A stretch of 48,282 bases of DNA from Candidatus Omnitrophota bacterium (GTDB taxonomy: Bacteria; Omnitrophota; Gorgyraeia; Aquiviventales; Aquiviventaceae), in contig JACPAY010000012.1 in assembly GCA_016180575.1 (NCBI GenBank), positions 1-48,282 of the forward strand. The letters run 5' to 3'. Numbering within the stretch: the first letter of the stretch is position 1; every line of letters begins with the position of its first letter. Of the stretch, positions 38,956 to 47,138 are shown piece after piece. Under the pieces are notes generated by a model, which saw only the letters and a list, made by a program, of their open reading frames with translations, was not told the origin of the DNA and did no database searches. A program made the translations under genes and the position numbers.

Positions 38956-39343
38956 GGGGGCGAATAGAATCGATTCGGACCTGTGAGCTGTGAGGGGCAT
39001 GCCGAGGTGGTCAGGAGGCCTCGTAAAACACCTGACAACAACACAAGTGCCAACTACAACCCTGTAGCAGAAGCGGAGTCCATTCTCGCTTCTGAGGCAC
39101 TTCAAGTCGCCGCCTAAGCAATTAGGCAGCGCCGTCGCCCGGTCGGCCTGCGGACCGGGTGGGCGTTCGTCGCAGGCTGGCTCGCGCGGCGCCGCTGACG
39201 CGCGGGTGAGACGAAGGCGGCTCAGCCCTGGCGCGCCCGCTCCGCAGGCGGGTCAGGGCGAAGAGCTCGATGCGGGGCTACGCATGTAGAGGGCTCACGC
39301 TCTCGATCCGAAGACGGGAGTGCAATTCTCCCCGCCTCCACCA
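38956..39343 (+). ncRNA. ssrA: Transfer-messenger RNA
   Basis: 388 nt. The 5' GGGGGCG pairs with CGCCTCC at 39333-39339, including the G3-U70 pair that marks alanylation, followed by A and encoded CCA (39341-39343). T-arm GGGAGTGCAATTCTCCC. The tag frame ends at TAA 39115-39117. Read from ACA 39028 it gives 29 residues beginning TPDNNTSANYNPVAE and ending ASEALQVAA, a typical hydrophobic Ala-Ala degron but longer than most tags. The exact resume codon is uncertain by one or two codons. Confidence 0.95.
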
Positions 39344-39368
39344 CTTGATCATTATCGAGCCGCAGCTG

Positions 39369-40181
39369 TTGAAGAGCAGTCCCCTGTCGTCCCGCCGTCC
39401 CGTCCGCGTTCTCGCGCTGGCCGCGTGCCTCGCGGCGGCCGGCTGCGCCACCGAGCCGATGGTGGGCGAGCCGCTGCGAAGCCCCGTGCGGGCCGCCGCC
39501 CCGCCGCTCCTCAGCGAGGTCCGCACCATCGTCATCGACGCCGGCCACGGCGGCCACGACCCCGGCACGTCCCACCACGGCCTGAAGGAAAAATACGTCG
39601 TGCTGGACATCGCCAGGCGGCTGCGGGCGCGCCTGCAGGCCGCCGGCCTCGCCGTGGCCATGACGCGCGACACGGACCGCTTCATCCCGCTGAGCGGGCG
39701 GCCCGCGGTGGCCAACCGGATGCGGGCGGACCTCTTCGTCAGCGTGCACGCCAACGCCAACCGCAACCGGCGGGTGTCCGGCATCGAGGTCTACTATCCC
39801 CGCACCTCCGTCGTCTCCTCCTCCGCCCAATGGCCTCCCTCGATCTCCGCCGCCGAGGTCGGCATCCCCTCGACGACGGTGAAGCAGGTCCTCTGGGACC
39901 TCGTCCTGCGCGAGACCCGGGTGCAGTCGCGGCAGCTGGGCTCCGCCGTCTGCCGCGCCATGGAGCGCCAGCTCCAGGCGCCGTGCCGGGTGGTGAAGCC
40001 GGCCCGGTTCGTCGTCCTGCGCGAGGCGTGGATGCCCGCGGTGCTCGTGGAAGTCGGCTACGTGTCGAACTACGCGGAGGCGAAGCGCCTGGGCCAGGCG
40101 GCCTACCGGGACGCGGCGGCCGCGGCCATCGCGGCGGGCATCCTCGCGTACATCCGCGAGCGCGGCGCGCAGCACATCTGA
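39369..40181 (+). CDS. N-acetylmuramoyl-L-alanine amidase (Amidase_3), lipoprotein-like
   Basis: Cleaves the MurNAc-L-Ala bond of peptidoglycan. About 270 residues. Amidase_3 motifs: VIDAGHGGHDPG (His ligand), EKYVVLDIARRL (Glu), VSVHANANRN (His) and VLVEVGYVSN (catalytic Glu). The N-terminus RVLALAACLAAAGC is a lipobox, so the enzyme is probably lipid-anchored. All ATG-initiated upstream frames fall inside the tmRNA; TTG at 39369 (or 39345) is the most plausible start, lowering confidence in the exact 5' end only. A 15-20 residue insert follows EVYYPRTS. Confidence 0.88.
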   Translation: MKSSPLSSRRPVRVLALAACLAAAGCATEPMVGEPLRSPVRAAAPPLLSEVRTIVIDAGHGGHDPGTSHHGLKEKYVVLDIARRLRARLQAAGLAVAMTRDTDRFIPLSGRPAVANRMRADLFVSVHANANRNRRVSGIEVYYPRTSVVSSSAQWPPSISAAEVGIPSTTVKQVLWDLVLRETRVQSRQLGSAVCRAMERQLQAPCRVVKPARFVVLREAWMPAVLVEVGYVSNYAEAKRLGQAAYRDAAAAAIAAGILAYIRERGAQHI

Positions 40182-40191
40182 TGGGGATGCG

Positions 40192-40998
40192 ATGAACGGG
40201 GCGCGGCAACCCATCGGCGTCTTCGACTCGGGCATCGGGGGGCTGACGGTCGTCAAGGCGCTCATCGAGGACCTGCCCCAGGAGTCCATCGTCTACTTCG
40301 GCGACACGGCCCGGGTGCCGTACGGCACCAAGTCCAAGTCGACGATCGTGCGGTTCTCGCTGGAGAACGTGGAGTTCCTGCTGCGGTTCGGGGTCAAGTG
40401 CATCGTCATCGCCTGCAACACCTCCTCGTCGTGGGCGCTCCCCACCCTGCGCAAGTACTTCAAGGTCCCCATCGTGGGGGTCATCCGCCCGGGGGCGCTC
40501 GCCGCGGTCCGGCAGACGAGGACCAAGCGGGTCGGCGTCATCGGCACGACCGCCACCATCCACAGCCGCGCCTATGAGACCGCCATCCATCGGCTCGACC
40601 CGACCGTCAAGGTGTTCTCCCAGGGCTGCCCGCTGTTCGTGCCGCTGGTGGAAGAGGGCCGGCTCAACGGCACCATCTCCCTGCAGGTGGCGGGGGAGTA
40701 CCTGCGGCCGCTGATGCGCCAGCGCATCGACACGCTCATCCTGGGCTGCACGCACTATCCCCTGCTGGCGCCGACGATCCGGCGGGTGCTCGGGCCGAAG
40801 GTGACGCTGGTGGACTCGGCGCGGCAGACGGCGAGCGAGGTTCGCGGGGTCCTGCTGGGGACCGACACGCTCAGCGACCGGCGCGCCAGGCCGCGGCACC
40901 GGTTCTTCGTCACCGATGAGCCGGGGCATTTCAACCGCATCGGCCACCAGTTCCTCGGCCAGCTGATCGGCTCGGTGGAGCGGGTCAACTCCCACTGA
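40192..40998 (+). CDS. murI: Glutamate racemase
   Basis: Supplies D-glutamate for peptidoglycan. 268 residues with [29 protein letters not shown], the first catalytic Cys in [12 protein letters not shown] and the second in [11 protein letters not shown]. Full family length. ATG 40192 lies 10 nt after the amidase stop; rph follows after 2 nt. It is grouped with the amidase as a cell-wall block. Confidence 0.96.
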   Translation: MNGARQPIGVFDSGIGGLTVVKALIEDLPQESIVYFGDTARVPYGTKSKSTIVRFSLENVEFLLRFGVKCIVIACNTSSSWALPTLRKYFKVPIVGVIRPGALAAVRQTRTKRVGVIGTTATIHSRAYETAIHRLDPTVKVFSQGCPLFVPLVEEGRLNGTISLQVAGEYLRPLMRQRIDTLILGCTHYPLLAPTIRRVLGPKVTLVDSARQTASEVRGVLLGTDTLSDRRARPRHRFFVTDEPGHFNRIGHQFLGQLIGSVERVNSH

Positions 40999-41000
40999 CG

Positions 41001-41750
41001 ATGGCCGCTCCGCGACGGCCCGACGGCAGGACGCCCCGGCAGCTGCGCGCCGTCACGCTCACGCGCGGCGTCATGAAGTTCGCCGAGGCCTCGTGCCTCG
41101 TCGAATGGGGCGACACCAAGGTCATCTGCACCGCCACGGTGGAGGAGCGGGTGCCGCCGTTCCTGCGCAACAGCGGCACCGGGTGGGTGACGGCGGAGTA
41201 CGGGATGCTGCCGCGCTCGAGCCTCCAGCGCATCGAGCGGGAGGCGGTCCGGGGCAGGCCCGGCGGCCGCACGCAGGAGATCCAGCGGCTCATCGGCCGC
41301 AGCCTGCGGACGGTGGTGGACCTCAAGCGCCTGGGCGAGCGCACCATCATCGTGGACTGCGACGTGGTGCAGGCCGATGGCGGGACGCGGTGCGCCAGCA
41401 TCACGGGCGGGTTCGTCGCGCTCGTGGAGGCGCTGCGGCACCTGCGCGCGCGGCGCGTGCTGCCGTCGGCGCTTCCCCTCAAGGACTTCGTGGCCGCGGT
41501 GAGCGTGGGCGTCGTCAGGGGCGGGCCGGCGCTCGACCTGAGCTACGCGGAGGACGCGGCGGCCGACGTGGACATGAACGTCGTCATGACCGGCCGCGGC
41601 GGCTTCGTCGAGGTTCAGGGCACCGCGGAGCGCGAGCCCTTCTCGCAGGCGCAGCACCTGCGCATGCTCCAGCTCGCCGGGCAGGGCATCCGCCGGCTCC
41701 TCAGCCTCCAGCGCAAGGCCCTTGGCGCTCACTCGCTCCGCAACCTCTGA
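41001..41750 (+). CDS. rph: Ribonuclease PH
   Basis: Phosphorolytic 3'-5' exoribonuclease that trims tRNA 3' ends. 249 residues: [66 protein letters not shown] (phosphate-binding Arg), [19 protein letters not shown] and [21 protein letters not shown]. Length and motifs are canonical. Located between murI and rdgB, a common rph-rdgB neighbourhood. Confidence 0.97.
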   Translation: MAAPRRPDGRTPRQLRAVTLTRGVMKFAEASCLVEWGDTKVICTATVEERVPPFLRNSGTGWVTAEYGMLPRSSLQRIEREAVRGRPGGRTQEIQRLIGRSLRTVVDLKRLGERTIIVDCDVVQADGGTRCASITGGFVALVEALRHLRARRVLPSALPLKDFVAAVSVGVVRGGPALDLSYAEDAAADVDMNVVMTGRGGFVEVQGTAEREPFSQAQHLRMLQLAGQGIRRLLSLQRKALGAHSLRNL

Positions 41751-41757
41751 GAAAAAC

Positions 41758-41813
41758 GGGACCGGGTCTATTTTTCCACCCGCTTCAACGAAGGAAAAAA
41801 TAGACCCGGTCCC
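41758..41813. repeat. REP-like palindrome, family C, copy 2
   Basis: GGGACCGGGTCTATTTTTCC (41758-41777) is inverted at 41793-41813 with one extra A. Relative to copy 1 (35728) the TT/AA of the stem has become GT/AC, a paired change that keeps the hairpin. The right arm ends 9 nt before the rdgB ATG at 41823. Confidence 0.88.
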
Positions 41814-41822
41814 AATTTTCCC

Positions 41823-42425
41823 ATGCTGGACATCGCCATGGCGACACGCAACCGGCACAAGTTTCGCGAGCTGACGGCGCTCCTGCGCGTGCCCGGCGTC
41901 CGCTGGCGCTCGCTCGCCGCGCATCCTGACGTGCCGGCGGTGCGGGAGACCGGCCGTACGTTTGAAGCAAATGCCACGAAGAAGGCCCTTGCGGTGGCGC
42001 GGGCGACGGGCCGGCTGGCGGTGGCCGACGACTCCGGGCTCGAGGTCGAGGCGCTCCGCTGGGGGCCGGGCGTGCGGTCGGCGCGCTTCGCCGGCTCGCA
42101 TGGCGACGACCGGGCCAATAACCGCAAGCTGCTCCGCCTGCTCGATGGGCTGCCGCCGGCTCGTCGCCGGGCGCGGTACCGGTGCGTCCTGGCGCTCGCG
42201 TCGCCTTCAGGGGTGGTCGCGGTGGCCCGCGGCGCGTGGACCGGGCGCATCGCGGACCATCCGCGCGGGCGGGGAGGGTTCGGGTACGATCCGGTGTTCC
42301 TCGTGCCTGCGCTGGGGAAGACGGTCGGGGAGCTTTCGCCCGCGGTGAAGCAGCGGCTCAGCCACCGCGCGCGCGCGGCCCGGCGCCTGGTACCGAGCCT
42401 GCGGCGCCTGGCGCGCGCCGCTTAG
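41823..42425 (+). CDS. rdgB: XTP/dITP pyrophosphatase (RdgB/HAM1)
   Basis: Removes non-canonical purine triphosphates from the pool. 200 residues: IAMATRNRHKFRELTALL (TxNxxK-type start), TFEANATKKALAVA, VADDSGLEVEAL, PGVRSARFAG, GGFGYDPVFLVP and the C-terminal KQRLSHRARA. Start ATG 41823 lies directly after the family C palindrome with no recognisable Shine-Dalgarno. It overlaps the convergent AsmA-like gene by 4 bp. Confidence 0.94.
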   Translation: MLDIAMATRNRHKFRELTALLRVPGVRWRSLAAHPDVPAVRETGRTFEANATKKALAVARATGRLAVADDSGLEVEALRWGPGVRSARFAGSHGDDRANNRKLLRLLDGLPPARRRARYRCVLALASPSGVVAVARGAWTGRIADHPRGRGGFGYDPVFLVPALGKTVGELSPAVKQRLSHRARAARRLVPSLRRLARAA

Positions 42426-45100
42426 CGGGCGGCGTCGAAGAGGTTCTGGAAGAGCGTGGACGGGCCGGGCGCCAGCTGCCGCAGGATCTCCTGCGTGCTG
42501 AACTCGAAGCGGTAGACGGGGTGCTTCAGCGTCCCGGTCAGGCGGTGGCGCCCGATGAGCCGCCGCAACCGGTCGAGCTGCCCGGCCGCCTTCAGCACGG
42601 TGCTGGCGAGCGTCGAGGTCCTCGGGGCCTGCAGCAGCGCCATCTCCGAGAGCTCCGGCTCGATGATGAAATCCAGCGTCTGATCGAAGCCGACGCTCCC
42701 CTGCGCGTACACCGTGACCGGCTCGATGCCCGCCCGGCCGCCGATCCGCAGGTCCTCGGTCGAGAACCGCTCACGGGCCAGGCGCCACTTCACCGAGGCC
42801 TCCGTGATCTGCGCCCGCCGCAGCGACTCAAGGCCGAGCCGCTCGGCCAGGACCCCGAAGAGCCCCTCGGACACCTTCTCCAGGAAGGGGACATCGCCCA
42901 GCCGCTCGCCCGACGCGGTCAGCCAGCCCTCGCCGAGCCAGGTGGCCCGGTCCTTCCATTGGCCCGAGAACAAGAGGTGCGTCGAGGTCTGCCCGGTCAG
43001 CTCGCGGGATTGCCAGGCGGGGATGGATTGCGCCAGCGTCCCCAGCTGCAGCCCGATGACGTCGGCCTGCAGCAGATAGCCCCGCGTCCCGGGCCGGTCA
43101 TCGACGGTGAGTTCGCCGGTCAGCCGCCCCTCCGCCAGCAGGCCAGAGACGATGCGCAGCCGCGTCACCCGGTGGCTCTGCTCGAGCGTGCCGACGAGCT
43201 GGTCGAGCGGCACGCCGCGCGCGCGCAAGGCGCGCGTCCGGAACCGGCCGCGCATCTCGGCTGACGCCCAATCCGACAGGTCCCCGCGGACCTGCGCCTC
43301 GACCTGAGCCTCGCCCTCCAGTTTCCACGACGAGACCGCGGGCAGACTGATGAACGGCAGCGTGCCCAGCTCGCCGAGCTGGATGACGCCTGAGAGGTTG
43401 AGCGCGCTCGGGCCGCCCGCCATTCGGGCAACCCTCCCCTCCAGGCTGAGCCGGGTCACGGCCATCGTGAGCTGGGCCTGGGTGAGCACCACGTCTTCGG
43501 GGGTCAGGCTGCCGAGGAGCTGCAATCGGCCCTGGGGGAATGCGACGGCGGCCTCAATGCCTGGCAGGTCCTGGAGGCTCACGATCCCGCCGGGCTTGGG
43601 CGTGAGCGTCGCACTGAGGGTGAGCGGTTGGCCGTTCAGGCGCAGCGCGGCCTCCGGGATCTCAATGTGGTCGCGGGTGAGGTGAACGGCGCCCGTGAGC
43701 CCTTCCACTTGGAGCGCCGGTTTCGCCAGCCGCAGGCGAAGGTCCCGCAGCTCCAGCTCGCCGAGCAGCCAGGGCGCGGTCGCCGCCCCGCGGGCCTCCA
43801 CGTCGAAGCGCACCACGCCGCCAAGATCGCTCACCGCGTCCGCGCCAGGCAGCCAGGGTCCGGCCATGTCGAGCGGGAGCGCGCCGGCGACGCGGAGCCC
43901 CAGCAGGGGCGGATCAGCGACGCGGATCGCGCCCGCAATCGTGAAGGGCTCGTCCCGCAGCTGGCCGGTGAGCCGGTCGGTCGCGATTTCCCGCATGAGC
44001 AGGTCATAGGTCACCCGGCCGCTGAGGTTGGTGAGCGGCTCCGCCAGCTTCGCGCCGGCGAGCGTCGCGCCCAGGAGATCCGCCTGCGCCAGGCAGTCGA
44101 GCAAGAGCGACGGCGAGAAGGCCCCCCGACAGACGACCCGCAGATCCGCAATACCCCTCGGCTCCCATGTCGGCGACAGGGCGGGGAGCGCTTCGGCCAC
44201 GCTCGCCAGCTCCGCGCGGGAGTTCGCCAGCGCCTCGAGCCGCAGCGGCTGCAATCCGACGTCGCCTTCCAGCGTCCACGGCGAGCCGAGGAACGTGCCG
44301 GTCAGCGTCTCGATCTCGATGCGATCGCCTTGAAACCGGGCGCTGCCTTCGACCTGCGTGATGGTGCCCGCCACCGGCACGTCAGCCAGCTCCGCGCGCT
44401 TCAACGTCGCGAGCCCCGTGAATGACCAGCGGCCGCCCGGGGCGGTCGGCGGGCTGGCGGTCCCGTTGACCATGAGGTCGCCGGAGATCCGGCTTTGGCC
44501 CACCGCCCAGGCGAGGCCGGTGCCGAGCACGCGGCCGGTGATGGTGGGGAGCGCCCCGGCGGGCCGCCGCAGGTGGAGCTGGCCGCGCACCGCGCCCTGG
44601 CGCAGGGCGGGCGGCACGCGGCGCGCCAGCGGGCCGCTGAGCGAGTCCAGGGGCAGGTCGGTGGTCTGGGCGCTCAGGACGAGCGATCCGTCGCTCAGGC
44701 GGTAGCGGCCCGAGAAGGCCAGCGTCGTGTTGGCCGGCGCCTCGAGGATGGCTCGGCCGCGGAACCGCACGCGCCGGGCGAGCAGGAGCGTCAGCCAGTC
44801 GGCCTGCGCGTGCATCGAGGGGATGACGCCCCACGGCTCCTCGCTCTCGCGGTCCACGATCCGGACCTGCGCGAGCCGGAAGCCCCGCACCGGCCCGTAG
44901 CGGACCGAGTCGACGGTGACGGTGACGGGCCACGCCCGCTCCAGCGCCTGGATGAGCCGCGCCTTGCCATGGACCGGCGCCCAGGAGGAGAGGAACGCCC
45001 ACAGCGCGAGGTGGCCGATGAGGACGATGGCCGCGGCCGCCGAGACGGCGATGAGCGCGAGACGGCGTCCCTTGCCTGCGGTCTTCAGCCTGGGCCACAT
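42422..45100 (-). CDS. Large AsmA/YhdP-like envelope protein
   Basis: 892 residues. N-terminal membrane anchor (LALIAVSAAAAIVLIGHLAL, about 14-33). Then a long repetitive beta-rich body typical of AsmA-like/DUF3971 proteins, with short strands such as GRVLGTGLAWAVGQSRISGD and a C-terminal AsmA-type region (about 640-890, SRELTGQTSTHLLFSGQW ... FDQTLDFIIEPEL). These bridge-like proteins are implicated in phospholipid transport to the outer membrane. TATAAT sits 6 nt before ATG 45100, so the transcript is probably leaderless. A second AsmA/DUF748 protein is encoded divergently at 45568. Confidence 0.8.
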   Translation of the reverse strand: MWPRLKTAGKGRRLALIAVSAAAAIVLIGHLALWAFLSSWAPVHGKARLIQALERAWPVTVTVDSVRYGPVRGFRLAQVRIVDRESEEPWGVIPSMHAQADWLTLLLARRVRFRGRAILEAPANTTLAFSGRYRLSDGSLVLSAQTTDLPLDSLSGPLARRVPPALRQGAVRGQLHLRRPAGALPTITGRVLGTGLAWAVGQSRISGDLMVNGTASPPTAPGGRWSFTGLATLKRAELADVPVAGTITQVEGSARFQGDRIEIETLTGTFLGSPWTLEGDVGLQPLRLEALANSRAELASVAEALPALSPTWEPRGIADLRVVCRGAFSPSLLLDCLAQADLLGATLAGAKLAEPLTNLSGRVTYDLLMREIATDRLTGQLRDEPFTIAGAIRVADPPLLGLRVAGALPLDMAGPWLPGADAVSDLGGVVRFDVEARGAATAPWLLGELELRDLRLRLAKPALQVEGLTGAVHLTRDHIEIPEAALRLNGQPLTLSATLTPKPGGIVSLQDLPGIEAAVAFPQGRLQLLGSLTPEDVVLTQAQLTMAVTRLSLEGRVARMAGGPSALNLSGVIQLGELGTLPFISLPAVSSWKLEGEAQVEAQVRGDLSDWASAEMRGRFRTRALRARGVPLDQLVGTLEQSHRVTRLRIVSGLLAEGRLTGELTVDDRPGTRGYLLQADVIGLQLGTLAQSIPAWQSRELTGQTSTHLLFSGQWKDRATWLGEGWLTASGERLGDVPFLEKVSEGLFGVLAERLGLESLRRAQITEASVKWRLARERFSTEDLRIGGRAGIEPVTVYAQGSVGFDQTLDFIIEPELSEMALLQAPRTSTLASTVLKAAGQLDRLRRLIGRHRLTGTLKHPVYRFEFSTQEILRQLAPGPSTLFQNLFDAAR

Positions 45101-45106
45101 GCCGCC

Positions 45107-45112
45107 ATTATA
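45107..45112 (-). promoter_or_regulatory. -10 element (TATAAT) of the AsmA-like gene
   Basis: A perfect TATAAT on the minus strand, 6 nt before ATG 45100; the -35 (TAACAT, 45135-45130) is weak. Confidence 0.6.
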
Positions 45113-45157
45113 CGATGTGTGAGACTGTTATGTTATACTTCGCTGGAGCGAGCGGCC

Positions 45158-45232
45158 CGGGGCGTAGCTCAGCTTGGCTAGAGCGCCACGTTTGGGACGT
45201 GGATGTCGCAGGTTCGAATCCTGCCGCCCCGA
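45158..45232 (+). tRNA. tRNA-Pro (TGG)
   Basis: Acceptor CGGGGCG/CGCCCCG, discriminator A, no CCA. Anticodon stem CCACG/CGTGG with loop TTTGGGA, anticodon TGG. T-arm GCAGGTTCGAATCCTGC. A T-tract (TTTTT) follows directly. Confidence 0.96.
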
Positions 45233-45312
45233 TTTTTCTCCATTTACTGAGTGACTGTCCGTAGGCTCTGACTCGGCGGGTTCCCACTCAGGAAGGGGAA
45301 CGGTGAGCTTCG

Positions 45313-45447
45313 CTCGCATGGGGAGGGGGACCAGGGAGCCCCATCGGGTTGCATGACCATCCAGTACGATTCCTTACGGGGGCGACCGATAGGGGGGAAC
45401 CTTGGTTCCCCCCTATGGAGCGTCCCCCGATTAACTGTAGACGCGAC
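45313..45447 (+). repeat. tRNA-linked hairpin element, copy 2
   Basis: Second copy of the element at 11752-11877: AGGGGGACCAGGGAG, GCATGACC, CGACCGATAGG, hairpin GATAGGGGGGAACC-TT-GGTTCCCCCCTAT, CTATGGAGCG, then exactly 25 nt ending GCGAC before the tRNA-Arg. The stem differs from copy 1 by paired changes. The preceding 45233-45312 holds nothing I recognise. Confidence 0.75.
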
Positions 45448-45520
45448 GCGCCCGTAGCTCAATTGGAAGAGCAGCGGGTTTCTAACCCGTTGGTTGGGGG
45501 TTCGAGCCCCTCCGGGCGCG
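45448..45520 (+). tRNA. tRNA-Arg (TCT)
   Basis: Acceptor GCGCCCG/CGGGCGC, discriminator G, no CCA. Anticodon stem GCGGG/CCCGT with loop TTTCTAA, anticodon TCT. T-arm GGGGGTTCGAGCCCCTC. Confidence 0.95.
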
Positions 45521-45528
45521 CCTCCTCT

Positions 45529-45561
45529 CCGGTATCAGATACCGCTGGTATCTGATACCGG
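45529..45561. repeat. REP-like palindrome, family A, copy 3
   Basis: CCGGTATCAGATACC (45529-45543), loop GCT, inverse arm 45547-45561; perfect 15-bp stem. It starts 8 nt after tRNA-Arg and ends 6 nt before ATG 45568, occupying the usual ribosome-binding region. Confidence 0.9.
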
Positions 45562-45567
45562 CAAGTA

Positions 45568-46959
45568 ATGAAGCATCCACGCTACTGGCTTCGCGGACTC
45601 CTCCTCGCCGGCGCCATGTTCCTCAGCGCGGCGTTCCTCCTGCTGCGGTGGGTGGCGCCGCGGCACGCCGTGCAGCTCCTCGAGCGGCTCACCGGCGGCG
45701 AGGTGGCGGTCGAGCAGGTGCGCCTCTCCTTTCCCCTCACGACGACGCTGACCGGGGTCCGCCTTGCCGGCAACACCCCGGAGGCCGCCCTGACCATCCA
45801 GGAGCTGGTGATCACCCCGCGGTGGGTGTCCTTCCCGCCGTGGACGCTGTGGATCGACGCGATGGAGATCCGGCGGCCGCTGCTGCGCGTGACGAGGACA
45901 CAGGCCGATGTCCTCCGCTGGCCGGCGCTGCCCCAGCCGGAGCCTGCCGGACCGGGCGGCGGCATCGGCCCGCGCTGGCAGATGCACATCAATTCGCTCC
46001 ACATCATCGACGGGGCCATCGAGTTCCTTGACCAGCATCCCGCAGCGCCATTCCATGGACTCGTGGACCACCTCTCGGTGCTGCTCGGCCCGGTGACCCT
46101 CGCGGCCGACGGCGATGGGATCAGACCCGCCCCGCACCTTGGCCCCTCGAATCCGTCATTGGCCGGCGTGAGCTTCGCGGGCCGGGGCCGGCTGGTTGGC
46201 GATGCCGGGGCGGCCGCGCCGGGCTACTGTTCCGGCTGGTTTGATCCGGTCGCCAAGGACCTGCAGGCCTCCTGCCGCCTCGAGCCACTGGCCATGAAGG
46301 CGTTCGACCCCTATTACCACGGCCGGTCGGAGCTGCGGGTCTACACCGCGACCGTCAAATCCACGAGCCAGTGGGAGGCGAAGGCCAACGCCTTCATTGG
46401 CCGCGTGCAGCTGGAGCTCGATGACCTCAGCGAGGGCGATCTCTCCATCCGCGGGCGCACCATCGTGGACGTGAAGCGGATCACCGCGGGCCAGGAACCC
46501 CGGCTCACGGGGGAGATCGGCATCAGCGGCCCGCTGGACCGGCCGAGCGAATGGGAGGCGGCGTTCCTGCCGGGCGATGAGCGGGTCCAGGGCCTGGTGG
46601 AGCGGCTGCTCGAGCACCGGGTCACCGGGATCAGAGTGGCGATGGGCGGGCACCGGCTGCTGATCGCCGTCAGCCCCTCCACCGAGGCCACGATGACCGA
46701 GATCGAGGCGATGAGCCGGGAAATCCAGGAGGCGCTGGAGATCCTCGCGGCACCCCCGATTGAGCCAACCCCGCCCGCGGCCACCGAAGCGGAGGCGGCA
46801 TCGCCGCCAGCCGAGGCTGCGGTCACGCCGCCGTCACCCGAGGCTGAGGCGCCCCCGGCGCCCGAGCCCCAGCCCGCTGCGCCGCCGCCTCCGGCAGAGT
46901 CCGCGCCGCCCGCCTCAGACCCGAGCACCCCGGTTGCGGCTCCCGACGCAATCAGGTAA
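45568..46959 (+). CDS. DUF748/AsmA-like membrane-anchored protein with Pro/Ala tail
   Basis: 463 residues. Anchor helix (LLLAGAMFLSAAFLLLRWVA, about 11-30). Then DUF748-like segments (ALTIQELVITPRWVSFPPW, RWQMHINSLHIIDGAIEFLD) and a domain to about residue 395. The last 70 residues are a low-complexity Pro/Ala/Glu tail like that of the 3604 gene. Probably periplasmic, anchored in the inner membrane. No Shine-Dalgarno is visible because a family A palindrome fills the region before ATG 45568. Related in type to the AsmA-like gene on the other side of the tRNAs. Confidence 0.72.
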   Translation: MKHPRYWLRGLLLAGAMFLSAAFLLLRWVAPRHAVQLLERLTGGEVAVEQVRLSFPLTTTLTGVRLAGNTPEAALTIQELVITPRWVSFPPWTLWIDAMEIRRPLLRVTRTQADVLRWPALPQPEPAGPGGGIGPRWQMHINSLHIIDGAIEFLDQHPAAPFHGLVDHLSVLLGPVTLAADGDGIRPAPHLGPSNPSLAGVSFAGRGRLVGDAGAAAPGYCSGWFDPVAKDLQASCRLEPLAMKAFDPYYHGRSELRVYTATVKSTSQWEAKANAFIGRVQLELDDLSEGDLSIRGRTIVDVKRITAGQEPRLTGEIGISGPLDRPSEWEAAFLPGDERVQGLVERLLEHRVTGIRVAMGGHRLLIAVSPSTEATMTEIEAMSREIQEALEILAAPPIEPTPPAATEAEAASPPAEAAVTPPSPEAEAPPAPEPQPAAPPPPAESAPPASDPSTPVAAPDAIR

Positions 46960-47005
46960 GATAGTCGCGCATTCCCCAATCATCGCCTCGCCATCCGTCC
47001 GTTGC

Positions 47006-47079
47006 GGTGGGTGTAGCTCAGTTGGCAGAGCGGCTGAATGTGGCTCAGCAGGTCGCGGGTTCGAGTCCCGTCACTCACC
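47006..47079 (+). tRNA. tRNA-His (GTG)
   Basis: G-1 (47006) plus acceptor GTGGGTG (47007-47013) pair with CACTCAC (47072-47078) and C73, the histidine identity pair. Anticodon stem GCTGA/TCAGC, loop ATGTGGC, anticodon GTG. CCA is encoded (47080-47082). Confidence 0.94.
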
Positions 47080-47121
47080 CCATCTCATACCCGCTGCGCA
47101 ATCCTCTCTGGACCCTTTTTG

Positions 47122-47130
47122 TGATACAAT
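47122..47130 (+). promoter_or_regulatory. Extended -10 promoter of the radical SAM gene
   Basis: TGATACAAT (TGn-TACAAT, -10 at 47125-47130), 8 nt before ATG 47139; no clear -35. It implies a leaderless mRNA. Confidence 0.55.
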
Positions 47131-47138
47131 AAAGCGGC

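Noticed and set aside
38950-39343. Several short frames between smpB and the amidase
   Set aside because: The interval is fully explained by the tmRNA; an ATG-type amidase start at 39270 would lie inside the tmRNA 3' end.
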